Origin: Phymorhynchus buccinoides
Taxonomy: Eukaryota; Mollusca; Gastropoda; Neogastropoda; Raphitomidae
NCBI GenBank assembly: GCA_017654935.2
Contig: CM065695.1
Span: 24,053,962-24,117,961 of the forward strand
Length of the DNA stretch: 64,000 bases
Direction of reading: 5' to 3'
The translations under genes and the position numbers were made by a program. This document shows, piece after piece, positions 34,366 to 47,721 of the stretch (position 1 is the first letter of the stretch; the number at the start of each line of letters is the position of its first letter). The notes under the pieces were generated by a model, which saw nothing but the letters and a program-made list of their open reading frames with translations, was not told where the DNA came from and did no database searches.

Positions 34366-36157
34366 AAGACTTTTTTCAAAGTGCTTTTCGCTTAAAGCTC
34401 TTTCATTCCTACCAGCAGCTTGTGTTGCTCTATAGCAGCTATTCTGAGAGCTTGGCTTCATAGAGCTGCTGTCTCTCAATTCCTGGATTTCCAGAGTGAG
34501 TGAAAGTGTGAAAAGGGGTGCTTGTGTTATTGTGTATCTTCTTCTTCTTCTTCCTATTACTGGACTGGGCCTCACTGCGTTTCAAGTCCAACTTGGTACG
34601 CGACTGACAGGCGGTGTGTGCTCTCAATGCCTAATTATTAAAACAAAAACTTGAATAACAAATTAGGATCCATCACTAAAACTTGAGGTTAAAACTATAC
34701 ACACTGGTCCACTGGGAGATCAGCAGAAGGAGGCCTGGTGGCTGTTGTAAATGCCACCTAGGCCGGCCCTGAATGCATCAGGACAGATGGTTTCAGTCAG
34801 GTAGCTAAGGTATATTGCCGTGGGATATTCACCGGTCTGGCTTATTAACTTTGGAAAACCTCTTTTGGCAATTAAGTGTGATAATTGACAGAGAAAACAG
34901 AAGGGTGGGACTGCGAGTAAAGCCGTTATTCAAGTAAAGTTGCTCACAGAAACGAGAGTTACAAGAAGACTCAGTGGAAATGAGGGGGGACAAAAAGCTG
35001 GTATATTTACAGAAATCAAAGAGTTAAACAAAGTCGGACCCAAAATGCGTAAATCAGGCTAAAAATTGCGCCACGTCATAAATTTTAGATTGATCAACTG
35101 ATGTAAAAAGAGTGCATATTTTGTTCTGAGTTTAAGAAGTGGGCTCACCCCCACTTAGCAATTTAAAGAACTTTTTCCACTACTTGTTAGAATTTTAAAG
35201 AAGTGACAGAAAATAAGACAGACAATAATTGATCACTGCACTTTCCGTGCTTAACAAGCACCGAGTGCTGGAAGTTTGATGCCCCGATGACTTAGGAGCT
35301 GATATTTTGCTTCTTTGATTGCGACACTGTAAAGTTTGCGTTTCGCCATACACAGCAAAACAATGTCTTTGCTATCCGATCATATTCCAACCATGGAACT
35401 CCTTCAGTCATTTAGGTTTTTTACAGAACTTCTTGGTGCTTGTCGATTTTTCTGCTGTTGGTTGTGACTCCCCTTGGGTTTGACAGTCATTATGATCATT
35501 ATGATCTTCTTCACGTTTTCTTTTCAAACTGCCTGATTGCACTCAGCCACGCTTTCATCGCCATCTTGTCAGAAGGCTACTGCAATCAATAAACAATTTT
35601 TTGTCTAATGACTACCAGAACTTTTCTTGTATTTTTTTCCTTTCCAGAGTTATAAGCATTTAAATTTAGTAGGGCGAGTGTCGACCATTTTGAGAAAACA
35701 CAGTGTAAAGTCTAGTCTCCCGTGCTGAAGAAAATGCATTGACCTACTCTTATCTTCTTATCTAAACACTTATAAGATCATTTAGAGACCATATTAAATA
35801 TTATCCTTAAATTTACATATGAAAAATAAGATGTCAGAGAACACAAAAATACACAAAAGCCTGTTGTGAGAAACTAGCCCAGCGACTACTTAATGTTCCT
35901 TTCGTGGTGCTGGGTCTTACTATCTAGTATAAGAGTCTGAGCTATTTTCAAAGCAAAGATCAGTGGCATTGCAAAATTCACAAAATCTATGAATAAGGTT
36001 TCATATCCACAATGACAATCAATACCCCAACCCAACCCCGCAACAACATAAAAAACAGACATTTTTGTTTTGCTTCATGCACCCATACTTTTTCCACCCC
36101 CACCCCACACACACCGACCCTATATAGACACCTTGTTTCCCTTTTCTCCCTCAACCA
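34366..36157. other. No gene recognised
   Basis: AT-rich sequence without exon-like open frames or known repeats. The last 80 bp (CCACCCCCACCCCACACACA and TTTCCCTTTTCTCCCTCAAC) recur at about 63355-63430. Confidence 0.5.
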
Positions 36158-37690
36158 ACAACAACAACATACAGTATTTATACGGCGCTGAATCTTCATA
36201 TAAATCAAATCAAAGCGCACACACCACGTTAGCATTCATAACGCATTCAAACAAAAATGCAATACAAAGCGAACACACACGTATGACATAAATGGTATAC
36301 AGCAGAAAAAGACCTAAAGGCAAGAGAGAGAAGAGAAAGAGAGCCTCTTAATGACAGGGGAACAGGTGGGTTTTGAGGTTAAATTTGAAAGCAGAGAGGG
36401 TCGGTCGCTGACGGAGGGAAAGAGGAAGTTTGTTCCAAGGAGTTTGGTCCTGAGACAGCAAAAGAGCGCCGACCAACAGTTGAAAAGCTTATACCTAGGG
36501 ATCTGGAGAGAAAGAGGGTCAGAAACTGAACGTAATGTGCTAGCTGGTGTATAAATGAAAATATTATCGCAGAGGTAAGATGGAGCAGCTTTATGGATAG
36601 ATTTATAGCAAAGGGTGCTTAATTTATACTCAATTCTGTCTGCGACAGGAAGCCAGTGCAAAGAATGGAGAAGAGGGCTAACATGGTTGAACTTTTTCTT
36701 CCTAAGGACAAGACGAGCAGCTGTGTTTTGAATACGCTGGAAACAAGATGGAGAAGAGACAGATAGGCCAGAAAGGAGAGCATTACAGTAGTCAAGACGA
36801 GACAGGATGAGGGAAGTGACAAGTTTTGCTGTGGCTTCATCCGAGAGATATTTACGAATATAGACAATGCGATGAATTTGATAGTAGCAGGACTGACAGG
36901 TCTGAGTCAGGAAACTCTGCATGGAAAGAGTATTGTCCAAAGTGACACCTAAATTTTTGACAGAGTCTGAGAGGGGAATGATATTGTCACCAATTGGATT
37001 GACTCTATGGAAACAGAGGTTTTTTGTTCCTACAAGTACAAGCATTGCTTCGTTTTTTTCACCATTTAATTGGTTTATTTTGAACCATCCAATTTTGAAT
37101 ATCAATATAGCAGACTTTGTTACTTTCTGAAAGAATAGAATCAAGATCTTCAGGGGTTGTACTATTTTGGAGTTGTGAGTCATCTGCATAGAAGTGATGT
37201 TTATTGTTGTGCTGGTCGATGACATTGGCAAGAGGTAACGTATACAAAGTAAACAAGACAGGACCAAGCACAGACCCCTGAGGAATTCCACAAGAAAGCC
37301 TAACCTGTTCAGACTGACGACCATTGACCAGAACTGATTGAAAACGATCAGAGAGGTAGGAGGAAAACCAAGAAAGAGCGGGGCCCTTTAATTCCAAAAG
37401 TATGTTCAAGACGAGACAGAAGAATGGAGTGGTCTATGGTGTCAAAGGCAGCAGAGAGATCAAGAAGCGTCAAAAGAGAGATCTGACCAGCATCAGAAGC
37501 AAGTAGGAGGTCATTGACGATTTGAACAAGGGCTGTTTCAGTACTGTGGTTGGCTCTATAGGCAGACTGATAAGGATGGTGAAGATTGTTGGAGGATAGA
37601 TGATCATTAAGTTGTTTCAGAACAGTCTTCTCTAGGAGTTTGGAGAGAAACGGGAGGTTAAAGAACTTCGGTCAGACACCGGCTTGAAAG
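36158..37690 (-). mobile_element. L2-like LINE, 5'-truncated and frameshifted
   Basis: Read in three minus-strand frames, the order is that of one reverse transcriptase: NLPFLSKLLEKTVLKQL (about 37650), STETALVQIVNDLLLA, LLDLSAAFDTIDHSILLSRL, ALSWFSSYLSDRFQSVLVNG, GIPQGSVLGPVLF, catalytic YADDSQL, then SRLDYCNALLSGLSVSS, NTAARLVL and LHSLHWLPVADRIEYKLSTL. The frame changes near 37400 and 37190. The 3' end carries a GCGCCGTATAAATACTG motif and GTT repeats, as in other L2-type elements. The insertion may extend to about 37915, judged from the empty-site-like sequence at 63355-63490. Confidence 0.85.
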
Positions 37691-38022
37691 CAGAGAAGGG
37701 GGACACCAAGTGAACGATGGGTCTGGAATAGTTGGGTGAAAAGGCATGGAAGTCCGATTTTTGATTGTAGATCGAGAATCTTGGGAGAAGAAGAAGAAAA
37801 GGTTTATGGCAGTTGTCAGAACTGATATTTGATGGCAGAGGAACTGATTTATTAGTGCCTATAGGACTAGGAGATATCAGACAAGGTGGAACGCATGACC
37901 TGTTGTGCTAGCAAACAATAAACGCTGATTCATATGATTGAGCAGCTCTGTTCTTAGCTACAGTTTCTGCCGGAAGTCCCCAACATGTATAACACAACAG
38001 CAATCATCAAAAATGATGATGG
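37691..38022. other. End of contig A, no gene
   Basis: 37919-37978 is also found at 63431-63475. The final 40 bp (ACATGTATAACACAACAGCA then ATGATGATGG) resemble 5797-5838 inside block A and 38764-38808 in block B. Confidence 0.6.
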
Positions 38023-38522
38023 NNNNNNNNNNNNNNNNNNNNNNNNNNNNNNNNNNNNNNNNNNNNNNNNNNNNNNNNNNNNNNNNNNNNNNNNNNNNNN
38101 NNNNNNNNNNNNNNNNNNNNNNNNNNNNNNNNNNNNNNNNNNNNNNNNNNNNNNNNNNNNNNNNNNNNNNNNNNNNNNNNNNNNNNNNNNNNNNNNNNNN
38201 NNNNNNNNNNNNNNNNNNNNNNNNNNNNNNNNNNNNNNNNNNNNNNNNNNNNNNNNNNNNNNNNNNNNNNNNNNNNNNNNNNNNNNNNNNNNNNNNNNNN
38301 NNNNNNNNNNNNNNNNNNNNNNNNNNNNNNNNNNNNNNNNNNNNNNNNNNNNNNNNNNNNNNNNNNNNNNNNNNNNNNNNNNNNNNNNNNNNNNNNNNNN
38401 NNNNNNNNNNNNNNNNNNNNNNNNNNNNNNNNNNNNNNNNNNNNNNNNNNNNNNNNNNNNNNNNNNNNNNNNNNNNNNNNNNNNNNNNNNNNNNNNNNNN
38501 NNNNNNNNNNNNNNNNNNNNNN
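38023..38522. other. Assembly gap, exactly 500 N
   Basis: Second placeholder gap of exactly 500 N. Block B starts at its first downstream base with the same sequence that starts block A after the first gap. Confidence 0.99.
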
Positions 38523-39291
38523 AAAGTTTATTTAAGTGAAATTATGTAATGAAGGACACTTGTGTTGTTCAGCGCTACCAGCTCTGGATGCATATAAATA
38601 AAGTCATAAAACCCAGCAACGATAGGCCTTGACTGATTTTGTTTATTTCACTAAGAAAGTTGATTCAAAAAGTACTCTATGCAATGCAATTTTCTGTTCA
38701 ATTGCCCAATGTATTTTTGGCTTCTACGTCACATATTGGACCAGTTTTCAGGAGAGAAGACCCACAGGTATAACACCAACAGAATCCATCAAAATGATGG
38801 ATGGTGGTTGTGACTGTCATAAAATCTCAATGACTTTAAACTTCAAAGCATAAAATACACTAACCCTCACCTTAGTTTAACAAGCTGAAAATCCTCTTTA
38901 TTTTCCAACGAAGAATAATACCCTGTTGTCCACGATGTTGATCGATGGTGGGTGCTGAAGGATCTAGAAGTCTCCCTTTGCACAAGCATGTGTCGCGTTA
39001 CAGGAAAAGGAAGCTAACAGAACAGAATGTAAAAAATTGTGGAAACATTGCATAGGCAATTTAAAAGACGAATTGATAATAATTTTCCCCCGAGCTTCTC
39101 TTTTGTGAAGTAAACACACATTAAAATTGAAATCAATACCAAAAATCAAATAATCTTAATTGTTCCTGTCTCCCCCCCCCCCCTCCCCCATTCCTTTAAC
39201 AAAAATTTTTGTTTACATGTACTAAAAAAATATTAGGGGAGTAAATCAACAAGCCCCCACGTTGCACCGTAAGAGTGACTTACGTCCCTGC

Positions 39292-39332
<41 letters not shown>

Positions 39333-39391
39333 CTCTCTCTCTCTCTCATCGTGTGTTAGTGGACTCAGTGTCCGTAGTGTGTATGTGTGTG

Positions 39392-39429
<38 letters not shown>

Positions 39430-42241
39430 ACCACTGGCTTAAGATTCCAGGCAGGGATCATCCCATCCCAACAGCCGAAGCACTTGAACACTGTGGTACA
39501 AATGCACCAGTTAGGGAGGGAACATTACGTGCGTGACCATTTTGATACCCGCCACGTGAGCCAGCCACACTCCGACTTCGAGGATTTTAGACTGGTGATG
39601 TTATACTAGGAGCTTGTCACTCGTGGCTTCTTAAAGACAATGCCTGCCCACAACCAAACCATATATAACAATATTGGTGTTCTAGCTATGTTAACGATCT
39701 GAAACAGCCTCATGCCAGGGCAAGTGTGTGTGTGTGTGTCAAGTCAAGTCAAAATTATCTTTATTGAGCCTCAAATGAATAAGATTGACATGGGGTTTGT
39801 TTCATTCGTCCTCAGAAAGAAAAGTAACAATAAAGCAATCGATAAATACTCAAAGTGCAAAAAAAAACAATGCAAAGTACAAAACATTAACAATATAGTG
39901 CATTGAATAATTATCATAGAGTGAAATGAGACACTGGTGTAGTTGTGTGTTGTGTGTGTGTGGTTGTGTGTTGTGTGTGTGTGTCACTGAGTGTGGGTGC
40001 ACGTGCGTGTCTATGTGTTGTGTGTTGTGTAGCTGTAGCCTAGCATTTGTATCTTGTTGTTTAGATTACTGCCTGAGAATTAAAGCCTCTAGCTGTACTG
40101 CTATCAATACCCTGTGCCTCATTCTTAATTCTAAGAATATCCTGTTATATTGCTACCACTTCTAAATTAATTCAACTTCACTTCCTTAGTACATTATTAC
40201 TTCAATCTTCTATAATATGCGTTCTTGATCGTCGACCTTTTCTTGCTTCGCCCCTAATGAAGTGCGGTTTTTTTTTTTTTTCTTTCTTTCGTCAGAATCT
40301 GTCAATGGGATGAAAAACTGGTTGCCTAAGGCGAAGAAGAAGAATATATAAAGTTGCACCAATATTTCCGAAATTTTCCGTCAATCAAATTCGTATTTGC
40401 CAGAATAGCAGTTGCCTCCTCTAACAACTTACTAAGAGATAGTCGTGTTTTTGTATCAATGTGTGTGTGTGTTGCAGCCTGCGCGCTGTGTATGTTGTGC
40501 GCGTGTGTGTGTGTGAATCTTGTGTGTGTGGCAAGTGTGTGTTGTGTGTGTGTGTGTGTGGTTGTCCCATCACTTTCTACTGAAAACAAGCAAGATGATG
40601 GGGGGTAAAGAAAGAAAGGAAAAAAAGACGAGTGAAAAAAAAAAAAAAAAAATATAAATGAACAATTCATGAAATTTAGGGTGAATCTAGATTTTTCTTT
40701 AGAATCAAGATTAAGTCTTTTCTGTGGGCGTGTGCCGGACACGCGTGCATGCATGTACAGCGTGTGTATGCATAGTGTGTGTGTGTGCGTGGCGTGTGTG
40801 CGTGTGTGCGTGCATGTACAGTGTGTATATGCATAGTATGTGCATATGTCCGAATGAGTGCATGCGAGTACGTGGGTGTGCTTATCTGTCTACGCATAGC
40901 AATCTGTACAGAATGACTGGATGAACACAACATGTAATTGTACGTGTGTGCATGGACTTGTGTGTGGGGAGGTGAAAATATAATTTATTGTATATGTACA
41001 TGTATCATTCTTCTTCGATCGCTCAAACAGTTTTCTTCGTCAATTATGAGCGCAGATGCGTCATGCTGCCGTTATGCGCCTAACTAAGAAATAGTTAGGC
41101 CCAGCAAGTCCGACTTCAGCTGGAGGAAATTATTTTTAAAGTGTTTCTTGAAAAAAGGCAAAGAAAAATGGACCTGTAAGGCAGAAAGATAGCAGACAGT
41201 AGCAAAAGGAAAAGGTAGAGCCAAAGACAGAGAGACAGATTAGAGGAAGTTACAAGCACAGAACTTCCAGAAGGTGGGGAACTTATTAATACAAAAACCC
41301 CAAAAAGACGCCCCACGGGGGGTGGGGAGGGAAACTGTTTGGAAACAAATTATAATAACATGTATATCATTCAAGGGGGGGGGTGGGGTGGGGTGGGAAC
41401 TTGTATATCGATTCAGCAAATTATTTCCAAAGCAATATTATAAATTCAACACAAAAACAATCAATAAACAAGATTGTTGATATTAGGTAATTTTATTCTA
41501 AACAGCCAGAAGATTCAGTTCAATCACTATGCAGAGCATTTTCATAGGCCTAAATTAACACTTGATATAAATCTCCTACATCGCTTGCTAAGGAAATGAA
41601 AATTATCAAAATGGCTTTCTCTTTTCTCATTGCAAACATGATTAAGCATCTGAAAAATTAATACGCAATATTTGCCAAAAACAGTCATTTTCAACCAAAA
41701 CAATTCTTGCAGTTTAAACACATGAATTTTAACAGTTCACATGTTTTTGAATTTCGCCCAAAAACAAAAAAACAAAAACCCTATGACTTTCAATTTCATT
41801 GTACTTACTAACAACACAAAGCCTTCCAACAAATCTATCAACATATCTTGGCAGTTGGAGTCAATTGACAGTGGTTTATTGCAACAGTGTTAACAGCTCA
41901 TACGGAAATGAAAATAAACAATTAATACATTATGGCAAACACTTCACACTAAACTGAATATAGAATAAGGCAACTTATCTGAGGTGCAATTTTATTTCAC
42001 AATGTTAGAGGCATTTTTCATTGTGCAACAAAACTGTAACTTAAAAAAAGGATAAAAGTAAAAGAGGCAACATAAGTGGCTGAAACAAAAAGAAGAAAAA
42101 AATCACACAAAGCAAAAATGTTGAGCAAAAGTAAAATCGCAGGTGATATCAATCATGATCAACCCAACTTTTCCAACAAAACAGGCCTGGATTGTCATTT
42201 ATTACAGTGGCATTACCCTTCAACCTGCATTGAGCATATAG
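38523..42241. other. AT-rich, microsatellite-rich non-coding stretch (block B)
   Basis: Counterpart of 5549-9208, with a CT run at 39296-39347, GT runs at 39391-39426 and about 39940-40030, and a GTCAAGTCAAGTCAAAATTA LINE-tail-like segment at about 39739. No gene recognised. Confidence 0.65.
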
Positions 42242-43134
42242 TGCGATAATCTTGGCACAAGTCATTATCACAGCTGGTCCTATTTCTCTGACACCCGTGG
42301 GACCACCACACAGTCAGGCAGTCAGAATCGGGATTCACACAGCGAGCGGCCAATCACAGAGGGGCAGGAGACAGCGGGAGATGGTTCGCCTGAACTACTG
42401 CACCTCAAGAAGCCAGGCAGCAGTGGTGGAGGTGGTGAAGGGGAGGAAGAGAGTTCCACGGAGCTGGGGCAGTGTGAGGGTGGTGGAGAGCCAGGCAGCA
42501 GTGGTGGAGATGGTGAAGGGGAGGAAGAGAGTTCCACGGAGCTGGGGCAGTGTGAGGGTGGTGGAGAGCCAGGCAGCAGTGGTGGAGGTGGTGAAGGGGA
42601 GGAAGAGAGTTCCACGGAGCTGGGGCAGTGTGAGGGTGGTGGAGAGCCAGGCAGCAGTGGTGGAGGTGGTGAAGGGGAGGAAGAGAGTTCCACAGAGCTG
42701 GGGCAGTGTGAGGGTGGTGGAGAGCCAGGCAGCAGTGGTGGAGATGGTGAAGGGGAGGAAGAGAGTTCCACAGAGCTGGGGCAGTGTGAGGGTGGTGGAG
42801 AGCCAGGCAGCAGTGGTGGAGGTGGTGAAGGGGAGGAAGAGAGTTCCACGGAGCTGGGGCAGTGTGAGGGTGGTGGAGAGCCAGGCAGCAGTGGTGGAGA
42901 TGGTGAAGGGGAGGAAGAGAGTTCCACGGAGCTGGGGCAGTGTGAGGGTGGTGGAGAGCCAGGCAGCAGTGGTGGAGATGGTGAAGGGGAGGAAGAGAGT
43001 TCCACGGAGCTGGGGCAATGTGAGGGTGGTGGAGAGCCAGGCACTAAAACGCCTCTGATGTTAGCCGAGGCAGAATCCAGCATGACCCCCAACCCACAGC
43101 TGGAGAGAGGGTGCAGCGAGGACAGCCGTTCAGG
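42242..43134 (+). CDS. Acidic-repeat gene exon, copy B, intact frame
   Basis: An open frame begins right after an in-frame TAG that also forms an AG acceptor (CATTGAGCATATAG). It reads CDNLGTSHYHSWSYFSDTRG, later QNRDSHSERPITEGQETAGD and LLHLKKP. It then enters eight identical-length 78-bp units (42416-43039) coding GSSGGGGEGEEESSTELGQC and EGGGEP, and leaves with MTPNPQLERGCSEDSRSG at a GG|GTATGT donor. The frame is supported by the phase match to the exon at 47634 and by silent differences between units (ACG/ACA, CAG/CAA). The product would be strongly acidic and disordered, with one Cys per unit. The family is not recognised and the 5' exons are not found. The exon start is a guess. Confidence 0.65.
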
Positions 43135-43758
43135 GTATGTTTGGTGATGGCTGGTTATGATAATAATGTCATTATGCATAATTTGGAGTCATTTTATTTG
43201 ATTTGTTCATTTAAAGTAAGTAAATGATATGCATTTTACAGGATATTTCAATTGTAAATGTATATAGATTTTGGTAAAGGTCAAGATGTGCTCCCCCCCC
43301 CCCCCCCCCCCCCCCCCTACATTTCTCGGTTAATTGTATTTTTCCATTTTTGCCTTTCTTACCATACATAAAGCTGTATTTTATGAACCTTTTTAGCTAA
43401 TAACCTTTTGGGAATACTAACCCTAGCCCTAACCCTACAAGACGGAAAAACGCAATAAAGACCTTGCCATAAGGGTTTCTAGTCAAATTGTATTGTGGTG
43501 CGCTAAAAAATGTATCCCATGCACACACAAAGTCTAGGCTAGAGATCACGTCTTCATAATGAAGACTACGTACCTGACATTTAGCCCACATTCATTTCAG
43601 TCTTGAAAAAAATATACGGAAAATCCAGTGTTCTCTCCTTCGACGTAAGAATCCAGATCATAATCCGATCGGCGATGCTTAGGAGCCAAGGCCTAGGTGA
43701 CGTGCGTGACTCGGCCGGGCTTGAAGAGAGAGGGGGTATATTAGCCTAGGACAAAAGT

Positions 43759-45448
43759 ATCAGGTCAGGTCAGGTCAGATCTTCAGGGCAGCCAGGCCTC
43801 GCGGCCTCTTGATGTGCCCTATCTTTTGATTGTTTGTTATTGTGGCTTTGTTCATTAATCAGATTGGCACCGCTGTGGCGCTTTTTGAACTATCATTGTC
43901 GTCTTAATCATAATTGTATTTAAAAACATTAATTTTGGGGTCACTATCTAGGAGGTTTTTGAAATGGTTAATGTTGGAAGCAAGTTTAGTTTGTGCAGGG
44001 AGATTGTTCCAGTGCTGGGTGACTCTATTAGAAAAGAAGTTTTTCCTCATATTAGTTCTACTGTATTGGGTTAGTATTTTTAGATCACTGTTACGGGTTC
44101 TCAAATCGTTAGACAATTGAAACAAATGCTTGTTAGTTTTGTCAGGGTTATTCAAAATTTTATATACAGTTATCAAATCTCCCCTTACTCTTCTAAATTT
44201 TAAGGATGGTAAACTTAACTTATGAAGTCTGTCCCCATATTCCAAATTTTGTATTGATTTTATTAATTTGGTTGCTCGCCTTTGTACTCTTTCAATTTGT
44301 GTAGATTGTCTTTTAAGAAAAGGGTTCCAAATTAGATTTCCATACTCAAGATGAGGTCTTACTAAACTTTTATATAGGTTCAAAAAAACTTCTGTATTTA
44401 ATTCCATAAAACTTCTTCTAATTAAACCCAATATTCTATTGGCCTTGTTTACTGCTGTTGTAATGTGTTTATCAAATTTGAGTTTAAAATCAAATATGAC
44501 TCCTAAGTCTTTTTCATCTGAACAGGTTTCCAAAACATGTTTAGCTGAACCGTGGGAAATTTCATAAGTTTCATTTTGATTGTCATAGCCCACATGCATG
44601 ACTTTGCACTTTCCTGCATTAAAATAGAGATTCCACTTTTCTGACCATTCCATAAGTTTATCTATGTCATTTTGTATTATGTCTGAATATTTAGAACAGT
44701 TGTAAAGTTTGGTATCGTCTGCGAATATCTTACAGACACTTTGTATTTCCTCCGGGAGATCATTGATAAAAATTGTAAAAAGTATTGGCCCCAGGATACT
44801 ACCCTGGGGAATGCCACTTAAAACGTCAATATTAGATGATAGTTTTGCCCCAACCCGCACCTTTTGTGATCTGCCTTTTAGGAAATGTCTTACCCACCTT
44901 AGTATGTTCCCAGTTATGCCATATGCCTGTAGTTTTAGGAGAAGTCTTTCGTGCGGCACAGAATCAAAGGCCTTCCTAAAATCTAAGTATACAATATCGA
45001 AAGCCTCCTTGTCTTCCAACAGTTTAGTAAAATCGTCCATCACATCTAATAGCTGGGTCATACAAGAACGCCCTGCCCTGAATCCATGTTGGCAGTCTGT
45101 ATACAGATCAAAATCAGTCATGTGTTTAACAATTGCGTCCCGAACAAACTGACATAACTGTTCTAAAATTTTACATGTTATACATGTGAGGCTCACAGGC
45201 CTGTAATTTCCCGGATCTGTTCTTGTTCCTTTTTTATAAATGGCTATAACCTCTGCCGTTTTCCAATCCACTGGGAGTTCCCCTGACTCCAAACTTTTAT
45301 TGAACAAAATTGTTAAAGGAAGTGCTAGTTCTGTATGTAATTCTTTTAGTACTCTGGCTGGGACCTTATCTGGCCCCTGGGCTTTGTTCACATCTAAGTG
45401 CTTAAGTTTATTCTTTATAGCTTCTACTGTAATAACAGTAACAGTATC
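43759..45448 (-). mobile_element. CR1-like LINE, 5'-truncated, copy B
   Basis: ORF 43904-45391 (495 aa) differs from copy A mainly at one site (VFLNLYKSL here, GFFNLYKSL in A). The same truncation point, the same CAGGT-repeat tail and the same host intron show that the insertion preceded the split of the two copies. Confidence 0.88.
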
Positions 45449-45997
45449 TTATAGAAATGCAGATGATGCGGAACAAGATTTATTCGCATGAACACTCAGT
45501 TTAAAACAGTAACAGATCAGGAGTAGGGCCTTACGAATTCCGCATCTTCATTTTCCTAGTAGTCTAGTAGATGGCCTGTAGTGTAGGCTTCTATTGTAAG
45601 GTTGTTGTTATTTGGGAAAATTCGCTTGTCCTCGAATCACAATGGCGTCTGCAGGCCACGCGTGCTATTTGCGTGAGTAAATTATCCTTCTTCTTCTAAG
45701 TTGGGGATGTTTATCATGCCCCGCACTCACCGGTCTTCATTCAGACCATTAATACTAATAATAGCGCACAGGATGCGTGCTATGTGAATTAGTGTCATCC
45801 ATCCCACCGGCACACACGACCTGACATGTACTGGGAGGGGGGGGGGGGGGGGGGGGTAGTAGTGCTTTTTAGTCAGGGAGCTTCAGCACCTTCGAAACTT
45901 AAAAAGTTGTTTTTGAAGATGACTCGTGCTACAGCATGACAGAAACCAAGCCATCAGTAGGCCTACGTTGAAAGCGTTCACCACAATTACTGGGAGC

Positions 45998-46310
45998 TGC
46001 TGTGGCGCAGTTGGTAAGAGTCGCTGGCTCGTAATCCGTCAAGTTTGCGAGTGTGGGGTTCGAATCCAGCTGGGGTCGCAGTGGTGTGTCCTTGGGAAAG
46101 GCACTTTACTCCTATTTTCCTCACTCCACCCAGGTGTAAAATGGGTACCTGACGTTAGTTGGGGAAAAAGTCCTTCGGATGAGACTTAAAACTGAGGTCC
46201 CGTGTGCGAACGCATGCACAGATCTCTTGCGCACACGTTACAGCCCATTCCACTAATCGGTAGGAGACAGGGGCAGGATAAACATCCCCAATAGGAAGAA
46301 GAAGAAGAAG
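45998..46310 (+). mobile_element. tRNA-derived SINE, family 1, copy B
   Basis: Counterpart of 12969-13282, with A-box TGGCGCAGTTGG, B-box GGTTCGAATCC, the CACTCCACCCAGGTGTAAA core and a GAA-repeat tail. Confidence 0.85.
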
Positions 46311-47311
46311 AGATTGCTTCATGGCGGACTCGCATGTCTCGAGGGTTAGCTTGTGTGTGTGCGGGCGTGTGTGCATGCGCCCTATGTGTGTGAGAGAGAG
46401 GTCATTTGAACTTTTTATTCTGTTAGGCTCGACATAATTCAGTTCCACTACTACTAGTACTAGTCTATTATCACTCACACACCCTACACAAATTTGTTGT
46501 TTAATTATTTTAGCTTATACCACATCCTAAATTTGACGCATAAAACTGAAACTCAGACAGAGAGTGTGGAAACAATGCTAACTAGGCCTACATCTTATAA
46601 GCCTACTGCTAGGCCTAAGCAAAAGTAGGCCTAACTATAGGGCATACATTCCTTTCCAACACACACACACACACTCACACACTGCCTCTAACACATAGGC
46701 TAGGCCTAGCAGTCTCTGCCCATCGACGTCTCGCGCACCCGTTGCTTTCCTTTGCATCGCGTGGAAGAAAGTAAAGCGCGTGCGCACATGTCAGCATTAT
46801 CGGGGGATTTCAAAGTACTTAGTTCCGATACTATGTATGAAATCAAAGGTGACGTCTGACCTGTGAATAGAGGTCAAACGTCTGACGTAATCAACATAAC
46901 CGCTATGAATTACTCCCCTGGGCATTAAACAGTTGTGTATGACTTTAAACTCGTCTAGTTCCCTCTACCACACCCTACCCCCCACAACCCTTTTTTAAAA
47001 TCTCATAAACATTCATCTGCATAGCAAACAGTCTGTCTAAGAATACTCAAATTATCCCTAACTGTTTGTTTTGGGATCTCTCTTCTCCCCATAATATCTC
47101 ATCAGTTCACTTTTTACAGTATCCTTGCTGAACTTATTTGCTTTCTTTTTCATACTAACCCCTAAAGTGCAGCAGAATCTTCAACGTGATGAAGTTGGCT
47201 GCCTATGGTGAAGAAGAAGACAAGGAAAGATCAACGACTCACTCTGTTTTTTAAGAGAGAACACAACCGATCCCGGGGATCGGGTCTTTTTTACTAGAAA
47301 ATATCTGCCTC

Positions 47312-47494
47312 CTTCAAAAATAATCCAAAATGGGGTCTTAAGCCAGTTAACTTAAGGGAGGGGTCTTGTATTTTTTTTATTACAAAGGAGGTAATTTTAA
47401 TAGTTAGAAAGAAGGGCAATATTTCAGAAGTTAAGTAGGTCATATGTGGGAAGGAGTCTTATAATGGGAAATGTTATAAAGGAGGTTCTATTGT
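47312..47494. mobile_element. Degenerate pogo-like MITE, copy B
   Basis: Counterpart of 14281-14454. It carries a few extra bases, AGCCAGTTAAC, after GGGGTCTTA that are absent in copy A. Confidence 0.7.
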
Positions 47495-47633
47495 ACTTAA
47501 TTGTACATTTGTTAATGGTTTAGGCTTTAATTATTAAACAGTTTGTTTGGTTTTTAATAAGTAAAGTTTAACTCTACTAGAGTTTAAGTCTACTGTAGTG
47601 TTAAACATAAATTTCATCATATTTTTTTTACAG

Positions 47634-47721
47634 TATGGGTGACTGGGGAGCTCTGACTGGAGGTGGGACATCGGTGCGACTGGGACTCTATGAGGCTTCA
47701 GGAGAGAGCTGTATGCTGTAG
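47634..47721 (+). CDS. Acidic-repeat gene, last coding exon, copy B
   Basis: T8-ACAG acceptor, then T completes the split Gly codon from 43134. It then reads MGDWGALTGGGTSVRLGLYE, ASGESCML and TAG. With the 42242-43134 exon the deduced C-terminal part is at least 326 residues. The intron of about 4.5 kb contains the antisense LINE, a SINE and a MITE. A GTGAGT donor-like site follows the stop. Confidence 0.62.
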
